Shown: positions 10,590 through 22,069 of the stretch, piece after piece | How positions within the stretch are numbered: the first letter of the stretch is position 1 | Layout: each line of letters starts with the position of its first letter | NCBI GenBank assembly: GCA_035771165.1 | Contig: JAWNZC010000100.1 | Span: 2,925,501-2,989,500 of the forward strand | DNA: 64,000 nt | Source: Paragorgia papillata | Taxonomy: Eukaryota > Cnidaria > Anthozoa > Scleralcyonacea > Coralliidae | Direction of reading: 5' to 3' | Notes under the pieces: model-generated | The model's database searches: none | What the model was told of the DNA's origin: nothing | The model's input: only the letters and a program-made list of their open reading frames with translations | Position numbers and translations under genes: made by a program

Positions 10590-11446
10590 CTATATTAGTC
10601 GAGGAGGAGAAGCGAGAAAACGTCGACCACGTAGCACCCCCACTACACAATATTTTTAACTTCAGATTATAATAGGCTGATACCCATAGAACATTGCTAG
10701 GTCAGTCGTACTCATGAATTGTGGGGTCAGTGGCCCGTTACATAGAGGGGGTGGGTGGTCCTTTAGTTGATAGACTTAAAGTGCACATGAAAGGAAAATT
10801 AAGGTTGTCTTATTTGAAAGAACACTTAAAATGATAGAGTAACATCTTTTGCAGTTTTACGTTTCCTTGCTTCGTTGTTGAGATATTTCAGTTTGTTTGA
10901 AATGTAAATTAAACAACTTGACGTCACATGTGCATAATGAGTTATCAGAGAATGTTATATATCTTTGCTATTATCAAACATAATTACTTGAAAATTCTAC
11001 ATGTAGGGCGTTGCGAGAGAAACACACGCACATACTTCCTTGGAATTAAGTTTGGTTTGATAATAGCAAAGATATATAACCTTCTCTGATAACCATTATG
11101 CACATGTGACGTCAAGTTGTTTAATTTACATTTCAAACAAACTGAAATATCTCAACAACGAAGCAAGGAAACGAAAAACTGCAAAATAAGTTACTCTGTC
11201 ATTTTAAGTGTTCTTTCAAATAAGACAAACTTAATATTCGTTTCATGTGTACTTTAAGTCTGTCAATGTAAGGACCACCCACCCCCTCTATGTAGCAGGC
11301 CACTAACCCCACAATTTGTGAGTACGACTGACCTAGCAATGTTCTATGGGTATCAGCCTATTATAATCTGGAGTCAAAACTATTGTGTAGTGGGGGTGCT
11401 ACGTGGTCGACGTTTTCTCGCTTCTCCTCCTCGACTATATATTCTA
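10590..11446. mobile_element. Large foldback element, about 390-bp arms
   Basis: The left arm runs from GTCGAGGAGGAGAAGCGAGA (10598) to about 10985. The right arm runs from about 11048 to TCTCGCTTCTCCTCCTCGAC (11435). Paired blocks include CGTAGCACCCCCACTACACA, TTGACGTCACATGTGCATAA and CTTGCTTCGTTGTTGAGATA. Identity between arms looks high over nearly 400 bp, with a 60-70 bp loop containing GTAGGGCGTTGCGAGAGAAA. There is no coding frame. Such a structure could extrude as a cruciform. Confidence 0.9.
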
Positions 11447-11453
11447 ACCATAG

Positions 11454-11535
11454 TAACTTAGGTTAGATATACTGCCGAAACAGAAAACGTAGGAATCTAA
11501 CGTTTCGAGGGAAGGCCCTTCGTCAGAGGCCCTTT
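11454..11535. repeat. Copy of the GGTTAGATATACTGCC repeat
   Basis: The block GGTTAGATATACTGCCGAAA, then AACGTAGGAATCTAACGTTT, CGAGGGAAGGCCCTTCGTCA recurs at 46071-46255 (as a palindromic pair) and 53658-53725. It is a dispersed short repeat with no coding potential. Confidence 0.75.
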
Positions 11536-12364
11536 TACCAAGAGATCAGTGTAGGCAATATACAATGAGTTATCGTTTATCTAACTCTAGTTCATAGAAT
11601 CAGTTTGGCAAGCGGCGAGAAAAAGACGTACGAAACAAGCGTTAGAAAGTATGTGAATATTTTGATACAGAAAACGCTTAGCAACGCTCAAGAAGCAATA
11701 TAAATAAATTAGAACACGCCTGAATTCGTCTGACTATGCACAATTGCGTGGGGTCATTAAGGAGGTTAGTGGCCAAAAAGAGCACGTGTATTTTGCATAA
11801 TTCAAAGCTTTCAGTTTAAAGATCAATGCTAACTTAACACTAGTTTATAAAGAAATCGAGAAGTCGTGAGACGAACTTACGATTCTTGATGATGAATTAA
11901 TTCGAAATATTATTATATACAAACACATCTTTATCGTTTCACCTTAAAACTTCTCTAGACAGACATAGAGAATTGTTCAACAGCCAAGTGGCCGAATGGA
12001 TAGACTAGGTATTCAACACGTTTATGATGAAATGAGTTCCATAGCCATACGGACACAAATTGATAGGGGAAGGGGGGAGGGGGGGGGGGGGGTGGCGGGG
12101 AGAAAATTTTGCCCGACTGAAACGGAAATTGTTCGACTAAAAATGGTGACGTCATGGGTGGAGCAAAGAGTTCCACCCGCTTCACCCGCCGCAGAACCCC
12201 TCTTCCCTATACTACCGCGTTTTTAAACTATGACTGGAAATGAGCTTGTTAGGCAAATATGCTATGTTTAAATATTTTAGGCGGATTTTATGCTAATATG
12301 CCCCTGGCTGGAGGACTACGCTATTGCTGTGTCGCTAGAGTTCAGCGATACATTTGCGATATTA
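11536..12364. other. Non-coding stretch with poly-G tract
   Basis: AT-rich sequence. A purine/poly-G run sits near 12065-12093. A weak tRNA-like word set at 11984-12050 is noted among the rejected items. No gene was recognised. Confidence 0.4.
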
Positions 12365-13500
12365 CCAAGACTTGTTGCTGTCACACCGGGCTAACAGGCA
12401 CCAAATTCGATCATTACAAAAAATATTTTTCAATATTCATCGAATGGGAATAAAATTTGGCAAGGTGATGGAGTGCCTTTTCCTGCTTAATTCTGCCTTT
12501 TTCATTTTTCATATTTAACGGTTTTTGGCGGGGAAATGACGTAACTAACACGGGAGTTAAAACTGGCTTTAAACTTTTTAAACTTTTCTCACTGATTTAA
12601 AAGAAAAAAGCATGCAGAGTTTTAAACTGAAATTATAAATCTAATACCTTTAGCCGATCACGAGATATAGACATTTCAAATTTCCCGCCATTTTGTTACT
12701 ATTTTTAGATTTTTCGCAAAAGTTAATGTGCAATATTTTATTATTGGATAAAGATATTTAAGTTTTTATTACAGTTTTGTACCCTTTCTGTCTCTTTCTT
12801 TTAAATGAAGTAATAAAATTTGGAACAAATTAAAAACTAGCTTTAATTGACTCTTTTGTGACGTCATTTTCCCGCTAAAACCCGTTATATTTGAAAAACT
12901 GAACCCACAGAATTAAAGTGCATATAAACCCTCCACAGTTTTTAGTTCCCTGTTTAGAGGGCGGAAAAACAGTTGTTAAGTTATTTTACAGTTTTTGATT
13001 TGGTTGTTTTGTTTCCGAGATATATCTCTTTGAACATTGGCAAAAAGTCCTATTCGCTGGAAATTGCCGCAAATGCTATTTGGTCAATATTGGGACTGGA
13101 ACTACTTGATGTGACGTCATTTCCTCATTAATTCCATTGTCGACTATGGAATTAATGAGGAAATGACGTCACATCAAGTAGTTCCAGTCCCAGTATTGAC
13201 CAATTAGCATTTGCGGCAATTTCCTGCGAATAGGACTTTTTGCCAATGTTCAAAGAGATATATCTCGGAAACAAAACAACCAAATCAAAAACAGTAAAAT
13301 AAATTAACAACTGTTTTTCCGCCCTCTAAACAAGGAACTAAAAACTGTGGAGGGTTTATATGCACTTTAAGCGGAAAAAAGCACTCGATTATCTTGCCAA
13401 GTTTTATTCCCATCCGATAAATAATGAAAAATATTTTTTTGACATATTTGAAATGATCGAATTTTGAGTCTATTAGCCCTGCGTGGTACTATCACTGTAT
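12365..13500. mobile_element. Nested inverted-repeat element (outer arms)
   Basis: The outer left arm (about 12365-12487) contains CGAATGGGAATAAAATTTGG, CAAGGTGATGGAGTGCCTTT. The outer right arm (about 13371-13500) contains the inverted counterpart AGCACTCGATTATCTTGCCA, AGTTTTATTCCCATCCGATA. Between the left arm and the inner palindrome lies about 425 bp of unique AT-rich sequence with TTTTGGCGGGGAAATGACG. The right outer arm abuts the inner palindrome directly, so the inner foldback probably sits inside the larger element. Non-coding. Confidence 0.7.
12914..13372. repeat. Near-perfect palindrome, about 225-bp arms, centre near 13142
   Basis: The left arm starts TTAAAGTGCATATAAACCCT and the right arm ends AGGGTTTATATGCACTTTAA. 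The centre reads ATTCCATTGTCGACTATGGAAT, leaving a spacer of only about ten bases. Arms match almost throughout, including GAGGAAATGACGTCACATCA. This is the most compact long palindrome in the window and a strong cruciform/hairpin candidate. Confidence 0.95.
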
Positions 13501-14485
13501 TGCTGAAGCCTACAAAAGCGTATGGGAGAAACGATTGTTGCTATACCTTGTTCTTGTGGAACTCTATAACAACAACGGGGCAGTATTATCCAGGGATTCC
13601 AGGCATAAATTTGTTCATTATTATTTATAGAGTCACGTTGGGGTTTTATGTATAATTCTCACACATCATTAGATATTCATAGCATTTCGGCCAATCCGGT
13701 TGCTTGATTTAGGTCACATGTACTTACCAGAAACCCAGTCTAAACCAGAGACCAAATTAATTCAAGTGGGCAGGGCTTAGAAGATGAGCGAAATTGAGGG
13801 GAAAATAATACATATGTTAATTTAAAATTTCAATACTGTATTTAGAAATCATTTCCCAATACAGTTTTCTGTCGCTATAAAACCAGTTCCAAATACAACA
13901 GATTATTTTACCTAACAGCGCTTCACAATATAAGCGACTACATGCGATATATATACTACATAACTACAAGTAAAATAGACTAACAAGAAACCAAACTTAC
14001 GTTGGTGCAATTTAAGTTATTCGATGACAGACAGAAACCTTTATTCGACGACAGACAGAAACCTACGAAAAGCGCTAAAACAGTGATATTGCTTGCAGGC
14101 AGCAGGTCATTTCAACCAATCAGTTCTTACGCATGTGTACGCCTTTCATAATATTATACAGATATAAAAGTATACAAGACAGTCACCTCACGCTTTGTTT
14201 TCTCCGGTATCGACCATTAACATCTTCTGCCTTCTTTAGTTTGTAAAGTTTTACATTATTCCAATTGTCATCTATATTTTCTCTGCTCAATATCAGTCCT
14301 GGCTGAATTGATCCTGCTGTTCAACATAATCTAATGTATGTTATCCAATACATCCAACGTCTTGCGAACCAAAACTTCCGGCTGTTTTAAAACAAAATTT
14401 TCCCTGTCTCTGCACTGAGCGCTTGACGACCAGTCTGTTGTGATTGCCCTCATTGCAATGAATATCTAATGATGTGTGAGAAGCT
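13501..14485. other. No gene recognised
   Basis: AT-rich sequence. A small direct repeat of GACGACAGACAGAAACCT-like sequence occurs near 14024-14064. The open frame at 13464-13655 (+) has no recognisable motif. Confidence 0.4.
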
Positions 14486-14489
14486 ATTT

Positions 14490-14621
14490 CAAATCCTCGT
14501 TAGTGTTTTAGACTTAGTTGCCAAATCCCATGTGCCGTTAACAATAGCTCGGCTGCGCCTCGCTATTGTTAACGGCACATAGGATTTAGAAACCACGTCT
14601 AAAACACTAACTCGGATTTGA
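14490..14621. mobile_element. Small foldback element
   Basis: The left arm TCAAATCCTCGTTAGTGTTT continues through CATGTGCCGTTAACAATAGC. The right arm is GCTATTGTTAACGGCACATA through AAACACTAACTCGGATTTGA. Arms are about 60 bp with a 12-bp GC-rich loop (TCGGCTGCGCCT). Confidence 0.9.
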
Positions 14622-15049
14622 AATATTACTTCAATACATCTATGCTGATTGATTTTGTTTTAATTTTAGTAGAGATTGCATCATGTTTTATGTGCGACCA
14701 GATTTTGTTTGCTTATTGAACAAATACATTAATTATTAGGTTTTGTGGTTTCGACTCGGCCCAGTTTGTTTTGATAAGTCGTTACGTCTAGGCGGTATAA
14801 ATGCCGTGTCACAAATTCCGCGTGATCTGCGCTGGTATAAATGTAGCTTTTGACATTTTTATTTATTAGTCGCTATATACGACTCAAGAAGTGCCAGAAT
14901 TTGTTTCTATTACAGTACATATAACAGTTAAACATGTTTGAACAAAATAATAAAAAGGTTTCATTGACACATGTAAATTAACCAACTGGGCTAGTTAACA
15001 CACCGTATTCATAAAGATGGCAGCCAATTTACGATTTTTTAGATGCATT

Positions 15050-15132
15050 TAAATTAGCCTTCCCTCCCTCGTTCATGTGTAAAACTTCTTTTCAATTATA
15101 AACACAAGAACGAGGTTCGAAAGGCTAATTTA
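15050..15132. repeat. Small imperfect inverted repeat
   Basis: AAATTAGCCTT..CCTCGTTCATGTG pairs with CACAAGAACGAGG..AAGGCTAATTT across a loop of about 25 bp. It lies just upstream of the Penelope-like relic. Confidence 0.7.
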
Positions 15133-15218
15133 AATACACATCAACCCTGAAACAAAAAAAATAAAAGCATGGTTCCAATATAATACATGCATGTACTTTT
15201 ATTATAATGCATTGAAAA

Positions 15219-16690
15219 ATGACGAAACTCTTTTTGGCAACTGACCACCATGTTTGGTATTACCAAGTATCATTTATAACGCTAAAGGAGCATAAGGAAA
15301 ATTTTCCAAATAAACAGAAATGTAGGCTCACCAACCCAGCTAAGAGCAACTTAGGCCCAGTGAGCAAGCGAATCCTTGAGAACATTGATAGCAAAGTTAG
15401 ATCCTACACAAAAGCAAACCAATGGAGAAACTCAACCGCCGCCATGGAGTTGTTCAAGAATTACCTGAGGAACAAGCCAGCACTATCCTTCGTAATATTT
15501 GACATCGTGGATTTCTACCCTTCTATTACCGAGAGACTTCTCCTACAAGAATTAGAATATGCCAGCCAATTCACCGACATCTCCGAGCAAGACAAAAATA
15601 TCATCATATATGCACGCCAGGAAGTCCCTACTGTTTGACAATATCAAGCCTTGGTGCTAGAAGAATAATGCCAATATGTTCGACGTTCCTATGGGCAGCT
15701 TCGACGGTGCAGACGGTTGCGAACTCTTCTGCCTCCTCATCTTCAACAAGCTAAAATCTGAATTCAATAATGAAGACATTGGTCTGTACAGAGATGATGT
15801 ATTGGCTGCGTTCAGGAATATGGGCCCAAGATCCGCTGATAACCTAAGAAAGCGCATTACAAAATATTTTGACACACTTGGCTTAAAAATCACAATCCAA
15901 TCTAACTTCAAAATCGTTAACTACCTCGACGTTACATTCAACCTGCCCAACGATTCTTACTATCCTTCAGAAAGCCCGACATCCCGCCTATGTATATCAA
16001 TGTCCATTCAAACCATCCGTCATCAATCATTAGGCAAGTCCCTGACTACATCAGTAAACGAATCTCCAGCTTATCGTGCAACATTGATGAATCAATAAAG
16101 CAGCCCCTTTATACAACGAAGCACTAAAAAAAGCGGATTCAACGATCAGCTCAGCTACACAAGCCCAGACCATCAACAGCAGCCAAAGAACAACAGACAA
16201 CGAAAAGTCATCTGGTTCAACCCCCCATATTCCAAAAACGTTCACACAAATGTTGGCAAATTAAACCTTCTTACACTTAATCACGAAACATTTTCCCACC
16301 GGACACGCATTCCACAAGATCTTTAACAGGTCAGTTATAGTTGCTTGAGCAACATGTCTAGTATTATAAAGCACCACAACAGAAAAGTCCTTGGCCACAA
16401 TGACCAAACCACAGCGCCGACCAAAGAATGCAACTGAAGAAACAGGAATGAATGCCCCCTCAAAACAACTGCGTGCTTATCGCGTGCTTAAAACAACCAC
16501 AAGACGTCATTCAAGCCCAAGAAGCACGCAACGAAAACAGCACTCTCCAAATACATCTGGGATTAAAAAGAGAAGCACTGCGCTTATTCTATCAATTGGT
16601 CAATTTAAAAATATGCAAAACCGTGTAATAGTGGCAGTAATAACTGAAATTTATGCACTTTATGCACTGAAACACTTTGCATTCTGAACG
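15219..16690 (+). pseudogene. Penelope-like / GIY-YIG-type reverse transcriptase relic
   Basis: Frame 15219-15638 has FITLKEHKENFPNKQKCRL, a VIFDIVDFYPSI block (RT block with catalytic Asp) and a DISEQDKNIII segment. Frame 15676-16098 has FDVPMGSFDGADGCELFC and the active-site block IGLYRDDV followed by the LGLKITIQSNFKIVNYLDVT block. Further frames to 16640 show a Cys-rich CPLKTTACL word typical of the linker before a C-terminal GIY-YIG nuclease. This set (LYRDD instead of YADD, Cys-rich linker) matches a retroelement family I remember as abundant in cnidarians and usually linked with Penelope-like elements. A frameshift near 15640-15675, a stop inside the Cys-rich motif and loss of the GIY-YIG core make it dead. 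RT identity is firm; placement within Penelope-like elements is tentative. Confidence 0.7.
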
Positions 16691-16866
16691 CAGACAAACC
16701 ATTCCTTTTAAATAAAATATCTGACCTTATATCTAAATTAAATGTAGACACGACAATAAATTTTATGTGGATAGCTTTAGGTTTTAGGTACTTAACCCAT
16801 GTTCTTATAGGCAGACACTTTTAGTCCGATGATCGCTTTGAGCGTGAAACTCGAGTAAATGTTTTA

Positions 16867-17352
16867 ACTGTAATCCAAAAACTCATTAAAAATTCATGAG
16901 GAAACACAAAGGAAAATCGTGACCGTGACGTGTCTCTATATGTGATAGAGACACGCTCACTATTTTCGATGAACTTTTTCTGCGATATTGCCGCTCAGAC
17001 AACTTCAATTTTCAAAATTAATTTCTATATGAGCTTATTATATGGATAGTTTTGAAGCCATTTAAAACATTAGCAGCACGTGTTTTATCAGATCTAAAAC
17101 ACTCCTGCTCATGTTTTAAATAGTACTTAAAAACTCATTAATAATTCATGAGGAAAACACAAAGAAAAATCATAACCGTATCGTGGTTTTATATCTGATA
17201 AAATTTTCTCCTGATTTACGTAAACTTTAGCTTTGATTTTCTCGCCTTAGACAACGTTATTTTTCAAAATTACTACGCCAACGAACTTACCAAATGGTGA
17301 TCGTTTTTTAAGCCATTCAAAACACTCGCAGAACGTGTTTTAAATAGTACAC
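16867..17352. repeat. Head-to-tail dimer of the ATTAATAATTCATGA repeat family
   Basis: Unit 1 begins AAAAACTCATTAAAAATTCA (about 16867), unit 2 AAAAACTCATTAATAATTCA (about 17126). Both end in CGTGTTTTAAATAGTAC. The junction is direct, with unit 1's end fused to unit 2's start. It is the same family as at 5818-6430. Confidence 0.85.
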
Positions 17353-17429
17353 AAACCATGTTTAACCATAACTATATCTTTGCTCCACGTCTTAAAGGCG
17401 TTGAGCTCTCTTCCTGATCAAGTGAGCAC

Positions 17430-17830
17430 CCATTTGACTATAGCGTCAAATTTACTCTCGCGCTAAATCGACTCTCGTGTATATATATATATATATATAA
17501 TCGATTTAGCGCAAGAGTAAATTTGACGCAATAGTCGACTAAAAAACTAGAGTCGATTTGACGCGAAAGTCGATTTGAAAGAGAGTCGAATTGGCACAAG
17601 ATTCGATTCGCAAAAAGGAGCCAAAAGGGGCCCACTGGGGCTGATACAGACATCATAAACGCCCCGAAAGGTGGGGCTAAAACCGACCCTAGCACGAGAG
17701 TCGTTTTGGTTTGAGGGGCTAAATTGGAAAACGGTGGGGCTGATTTGGAAAATGAAGGGGCTGTTATGAAAATAGATAGGGCCAATTCGGCTTTTTGGTG
17801 TACCTAAAATGGCCCTTTGATCATGAGTGT
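17430..17830. repeat. Degenerate AGTCGATTTGACGC and GGGGCTGATTTGG arrays
   Basis: The first half repeats GAGTCGATTT / AAATCGACTCTCG words around a (TA)n run at 17480-17499, in both orientations. The second half repeats GGGGCTRATTTGGAAAA words. It is a low-order tandem repeat with no gene. Confidence 0.7.
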
Positions 17831-18177
17831 CGATCTAGCTTCTAAATGCCAAAATGGCTTTTGAATGGGGCAAAAACTGCCTTGCTCCTAAGGTAGTCTC
17901 CTTCGCAGACCTTCTTGTACATGGCTCGCTCACGCACATTCCATTCCCTTAATCCGACCAATCACAGGGAGACTTCCAGAGTCTGGAATGATGACCTCCA
18001 AACTTGAGGCTTGGGCTGACCGTTTTAACCAATATTTCGAAGACTACTGCTTATAGTTTAGTAAACGTTTTGCGTTAATAGAATCAATAAGATGATGTTG
18101 TAGCTGTGAATTGTGATATGAATACATGAAATAAAGTTAAAAGCGTCACTGCCTGGAATATATATTATGAAGCTCAG
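17831..18177. other. Unique flank of Ty3/Gypsy element 1, no gene seen
   Basis: Non-coding AT-rich sequence up to the element boundary at 18178. Confidence 0.4.
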
Positions 18178-18362
18178 TGTAAAAGATTCGATCTATAAAA
18201 GGTTTTAATTATTTGGCCAATTCAACTGATGTCTATAGCATGACTAGCCTAGCTATAGTTGTATCTGGCACTTTACGTGCCAGCGTATGTTCTACATGTG
18301 ATCATATAATTCATGCGCATCTATTACATGGTCCTAATTCTAATTTATGCCAATATATTACA
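18178..18362 (-). repeat. 3' LTR of Ty3/Gypsy copy 1 (185 bp)
   Basis: On the minus strand it starts TGTAATATATTGGC and ends ATCGAATCTTTTACA, with TG..CA termini. The purine run GGGAGA (18363-18376 region) directly precedes it as a polypurine tract. The end motif recurs at 23652-23672, which identifies the 5' LTR remnant. Confidence 0.85.
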
Positions 18363-18515
18363 TCTCCCTTTTTTTGTTTGTTTTGATATAATGCATTCTA
18401 AAGTCTAAGATTTGTTCTCTTTTTCCTACCCTATCCTTAATCACTTAATACAATCGTTTCTTTCTTGTCTATTTAATCTGAGGCGTCGAGGTAGGTGAGG
18501 CCCTAATTGCTTGTT

Positions 18516-19330
18516 CTATTTGTTTGTCAGTTTCGCAAACAACGGTCTCTGCAGGTTTGTGGCTCCGTATCTTGCGATGTAGTTATTCTTCTCTGCAGTA
18601 TGCAGGATGTGTCGTCGATTTCGGCGCAATAAACCGCCATTCTGCGTCACTACCACATAAGATCTGGGTTCTGGACACTCTCTTTGAACTGTAGATGGTG
18701 CCCACTTTCTGGCTCTGGGGTCCTGTATCCGAATGTTCTGTCCTGGCCTCAAAGGAGAAAGGTCTCGGGCATGTTTTTCATAATGTCTCTTCTGTTTCTC
18801 TTTCTTTTCTGCAAGACGTGCATATACTTAATTTGCGGCCGAATAACAGTTCTGCTGGGCTCGGAATACTGCTGTCTACTGGCGTTGTGCGGATACAAAG
18901 AAGCGCCATATCCGGATCGTCCCCACTCGATTTAGCTTTTTCTAGAGCATATTTCACGGTCTGAATTATTCTTTCTATGAAACCATTAGATTGGGGGTAG
19001 TGGGGTGATGAAGTTACATGCGTAAATCCCGAACTATCCGAAAATGCGCTGTATTGGGTAGCACCAAACTGTGGTCCATTATCACTCACTACCTTTTGAG
19101 GAATTCCTTGCTCTGCAAATAGTTTTTTGGTATTGTCAACAACAGCTTGAGCCGTACAGTGGATGGGCATTTTCGTTACGAATGGAAACTTTGAATAGTA
19201 ATCCGCTATTACCAAGTAATTGTCTCCACCAAACTGACATAAATCTGTCCCGAGTACTTGCCATCGGCGCATAGGAATTTCATGAGGGAGTGGCGTTTCC
19301 CTCATCTGCGACTTTCTGTGCTGTTGACAT
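18516..19330 (-). pseudogene. Integrase region, Ty3/Gypsy copy 1
   Basis: Frame 18778-19305 carries the DDE core: LGTDLCQFGG (first Asp), VVSDNGPQF (second Asp) and SNGFIERIIQTVK (Glu), with normal spacing. Frame 18516-18752 is the C-terminal part with a GQNIRIQDPRARKW-type block followed by a basic tail. The two parts are in different frames, so at least one indel separates them. Confidence 0.88.
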
Positions 19331-19559
19331 ATGGGGCATTGTGCGACGGTATTCTATAAATCCTTGTTAATATTCACACAATACACGCAATCCTTGCCTC
19401 TGAGTTTCGATTTCTCTACTCCTTGATGACCTTCTTGAAGCTTAGATAGGATGGAGGGTGTTAAACAGCTTGGAATGATCACGCGTTCGCCCTTTAGCAC
19501 TAGGCTATCTTCTGCTGACAGCTCATCTCTAAAGGCCCAAAATGGCTGAAGTTGTTTGG

Positions 19560-20299
19560 GTAGATCTCTCCTCTTGTCCGGCCATCCCGCTACTTAAAGT
19601 CTCCTTCAGTTGCTTTAGGATAGGATCCTTCGTTGTTTCCTGCTAGGTCTGGTCAAGTTGTGATGGTGTAAACGGAACATGACTGACTTGAAGATCCTGA
19701 TCAATTGACGCGTTGTCCATACTTGGACATCGAGACAAACTGTCTGCCACCAGCATTTCTTTTCCCGGTAGATATTTAATCGTAACATTGTATGTTTGAA
19801 GACATAATAGCATTCTTTGTAGCCTTGGATATGCGGCTGTAAGAGGCTTCTGTTATATCATCTCAAGTGGTTTATGATCCGACTGGACGATGAAAGGTTT
19901 TCCATACGTACATATTCCACGTATACATTTTCCACGTACGTGTCAAACTTTTCACATCCGAACACTACGGCGAGAAGTTCTCTCTCTATATTTGCATACC
20001 GTTGCTCTGTTTCTCTCAGCGACTTTAATTAGACGCAAAGGCTATTGGCTTATTATTTTGAATCAGTACGGCACCCAGACCTCTACCGGACGCATGAATT
20101 TGTATGACTGTTTCTTTCTTTCTTCGAATCGAAGTAAGTCAAAGTAGTCTCTCCACAAATGTGATCTTTAGTTTTCTCGAGATCTCGTTGATGTGCCTCG
20201 GTCCATGCGAATTCGGTGTCTTTCTTTAGAAGATCTCGCAGGTTGGCGATCTGTTCCAACAGTCTGGGAATGAATGGAGACATGCACGTAAAAATTCCC
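19560..20299 (-). pseudogene. RT thumb/connection and RNase H region, Ty3/Gypsy copy 1
   Basis: Frame 20083-20300 resumes the RT connection (MSPFIPRLLEQIANLRDLL). Further frames give ASGRGLGAVLIQNNKPIA and EQRYANIERELLAVVFGCEKF, which is RNase H. In my reading the first catalytic position, usually Asp before ASxxGLGA, is His. Several stops follow. This region is decayed more than the integrase. Confidence 0.75.
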
Positions 20300-21121
20300 A
20301 CAATCTCGTTCCCAGTAGTCTTTCCACGCGGTTGCGGGAGGTGGGGAAGATCGGGGGAATTCGGATTTTCAGATCTGATTTTGGATATCCGCTTGGATAT
20401 GAGCATGCTTGTACATGTGTTGCTTCAGCTTACCTTAACTGTTGAGTGAAGAAGCCCGAGAAGGCTCGTTTGACGGCTTCCCACGTACAAATCAACAAAT
20501 TTTGTGTCGGATTTCTATTTGATACAATGTTTATATTTACCATTTGGGCTTTCGGGAAATTAGCATTTTGTCTTAATAACGGTAAGCTATATGTATTATT
20601 ATGAACAGTCCTTTTGAGTACTCGCATAGAGTGCAGAGATCGCCACTGTGGTAGGCCCTATAAACACCAGGGCAATGTCTGATCGAATGTAATGTCTTTG
20701 GCCCGTAAAATGCTTGGCCTGGACTCTGGCGACTCGATTTGCTATTCAACAAGAGAAACAGCGATTAATTATACTTCGTTTCCATGTGAATATTTTTGAA
20801 ATTATCTTGTTTGTAATATAATTATCGTAATGGCAAATTGCCGAATAATTAAAAGCATTGTCAACGTCAGCCCCTGCATGAAACTGAAGCAACTGAAAGT
20901 TAATGCTTTCAGTATGAAATACATACGTTCGATTGTTCCATATCAAAAATATTTAAGGGTCAATGTTATAGATCGAGGTTAGTGTTTTGATTTATAAAAA
21001 TCTGGAGAGATTTGAAATAATTTGTGGCGCTGCAATCATTACCCGTTGAGTAATTCCCGACCACTTCCATTATTATGAATTGTCTGAAGACAAGCAATAG
21101 AAACGCAGAAAAAAATCGATT
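20300..21121. mobile_element. 822-bp insertion within RT of Ty3/Gypsy copy 1
   Basis: The RT frame stops at ELQELLG and resumes at IFTCMSPF. The flanks carry TTCCC at 20295-20299 and 21122-21126, consistent with a 5-bp target duplication. The insert shows no TIR that I can see. On the minus strand it contains an exon-like piece around 20440-20520 (CTWEAVKRAFSGFFTQQLR) followed by GTAAGC. It may be an unclassified element, or filler captured during repair. Confidence 0.65.
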
Positions 21122-21128
21122 TTCCCAA

Positions 21129-21854
21129 TAATTCTTGCAGCTCGGTCTTACTCCCTGGGGACTGTTTCTCTTTAACGACTTTCACTTTTTCAGAGTCCGG
21201 GTGAAGACTGTCCTTGTCATAGATCATGCCAATGAATTTAATTTCCGGAACTTTGATTTCACATTTCTCATTATTGAAAACCAAGCCATGTTTTCTTGCT
21301 ATTTCCATCACGTTGTGCAAGTCCTGGTCATGCTCATATGCAGCTTCTGTTTCCCCACACACTGCTATGTCGTCTGCTATGCTGATTGGTCCAGGGCATT
21401 TCTCAAGGATTTGATCCATCTTGTGCTGAAAAACATCTTGACTCATTACTAGTCCGAATGCCATTCTTAAAAAACAGTATCTTTCAAACGGGCTATTAAA
21501 CTTGGTTAGGCAGGAACTTTCTTCATCTAGTAGCACTGACCAATATCCCTTTTTAGCATCTAGTTTGCTGAAATACCATGCTCCGGAAAACTTGTGTGTG
21601 ATCTCCTCGAGGGTTGGGGTCTTGTGATGGCATCGCATTATGGCCTTATTCAAATCTTTTGGGTCCAGGCATATGCGCAGGTCACTATTTCGTCGTCTTG
21701 ACATGACTATGCTGTTTCCCCAATCTGTTGGCTCTGTTATCTTTCTTATTACCCCCTTTTGTTCCATGTCATCTAATTCACTTTTCAGCTCATCTCTCAA
21801 ATGTATTGAGCATTTTCGCGGTGCAAGGATTACTGGGTGGCTTCCTTCTTTCAA
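21129..21854 (-). pseudogene. Reverse transcriptase, Ty3/Gypsy copy 1
   Basis: About 240 residues in one frame: LKSELDDMEQKGVIRKI, RICLDPKDLNKAIMR, FSKLDAKKGYWSVLLDEESS (catalytic Asp in KLDAKKGYW), FLRMAFGLVMSQDVFQ and the ISIADDIAV active-site block (xADD rather than YxDD, as in several invertebrate Ty3 lineages). It ends at the insertion boundary. Frame relation to the protease upstream is broken. Confidence 0.92.
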
Positions 21855-22069
21855 GCCGATGTGGTATCTTCATGGAAAATTTCCAATCTTGTCGAATCTC
21901 TCGGGGTACGCTTCCTTCAAATCTTCTAATGTGTCGACACGTCCAAGCTTTTTCTCGTTTGGTTTGGCAGTGCTGCTCGGCGACGCTATTGGAGACGCCT
22001 CCTTCGCCTTGTTTATTTCGCAATGAAGTGTTACCAGCTTGTGATCTAGAGAACTTTGAAGACCGAGAA

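Noticed and set aside
11984..12055. tRNA-like A-box and B-box words (TGGCCGAATGGATAG, GAGTTCC)
   Set aside because: No acceptor or anticodon stem can be folded and the B box is poor; at most a worn SINE.
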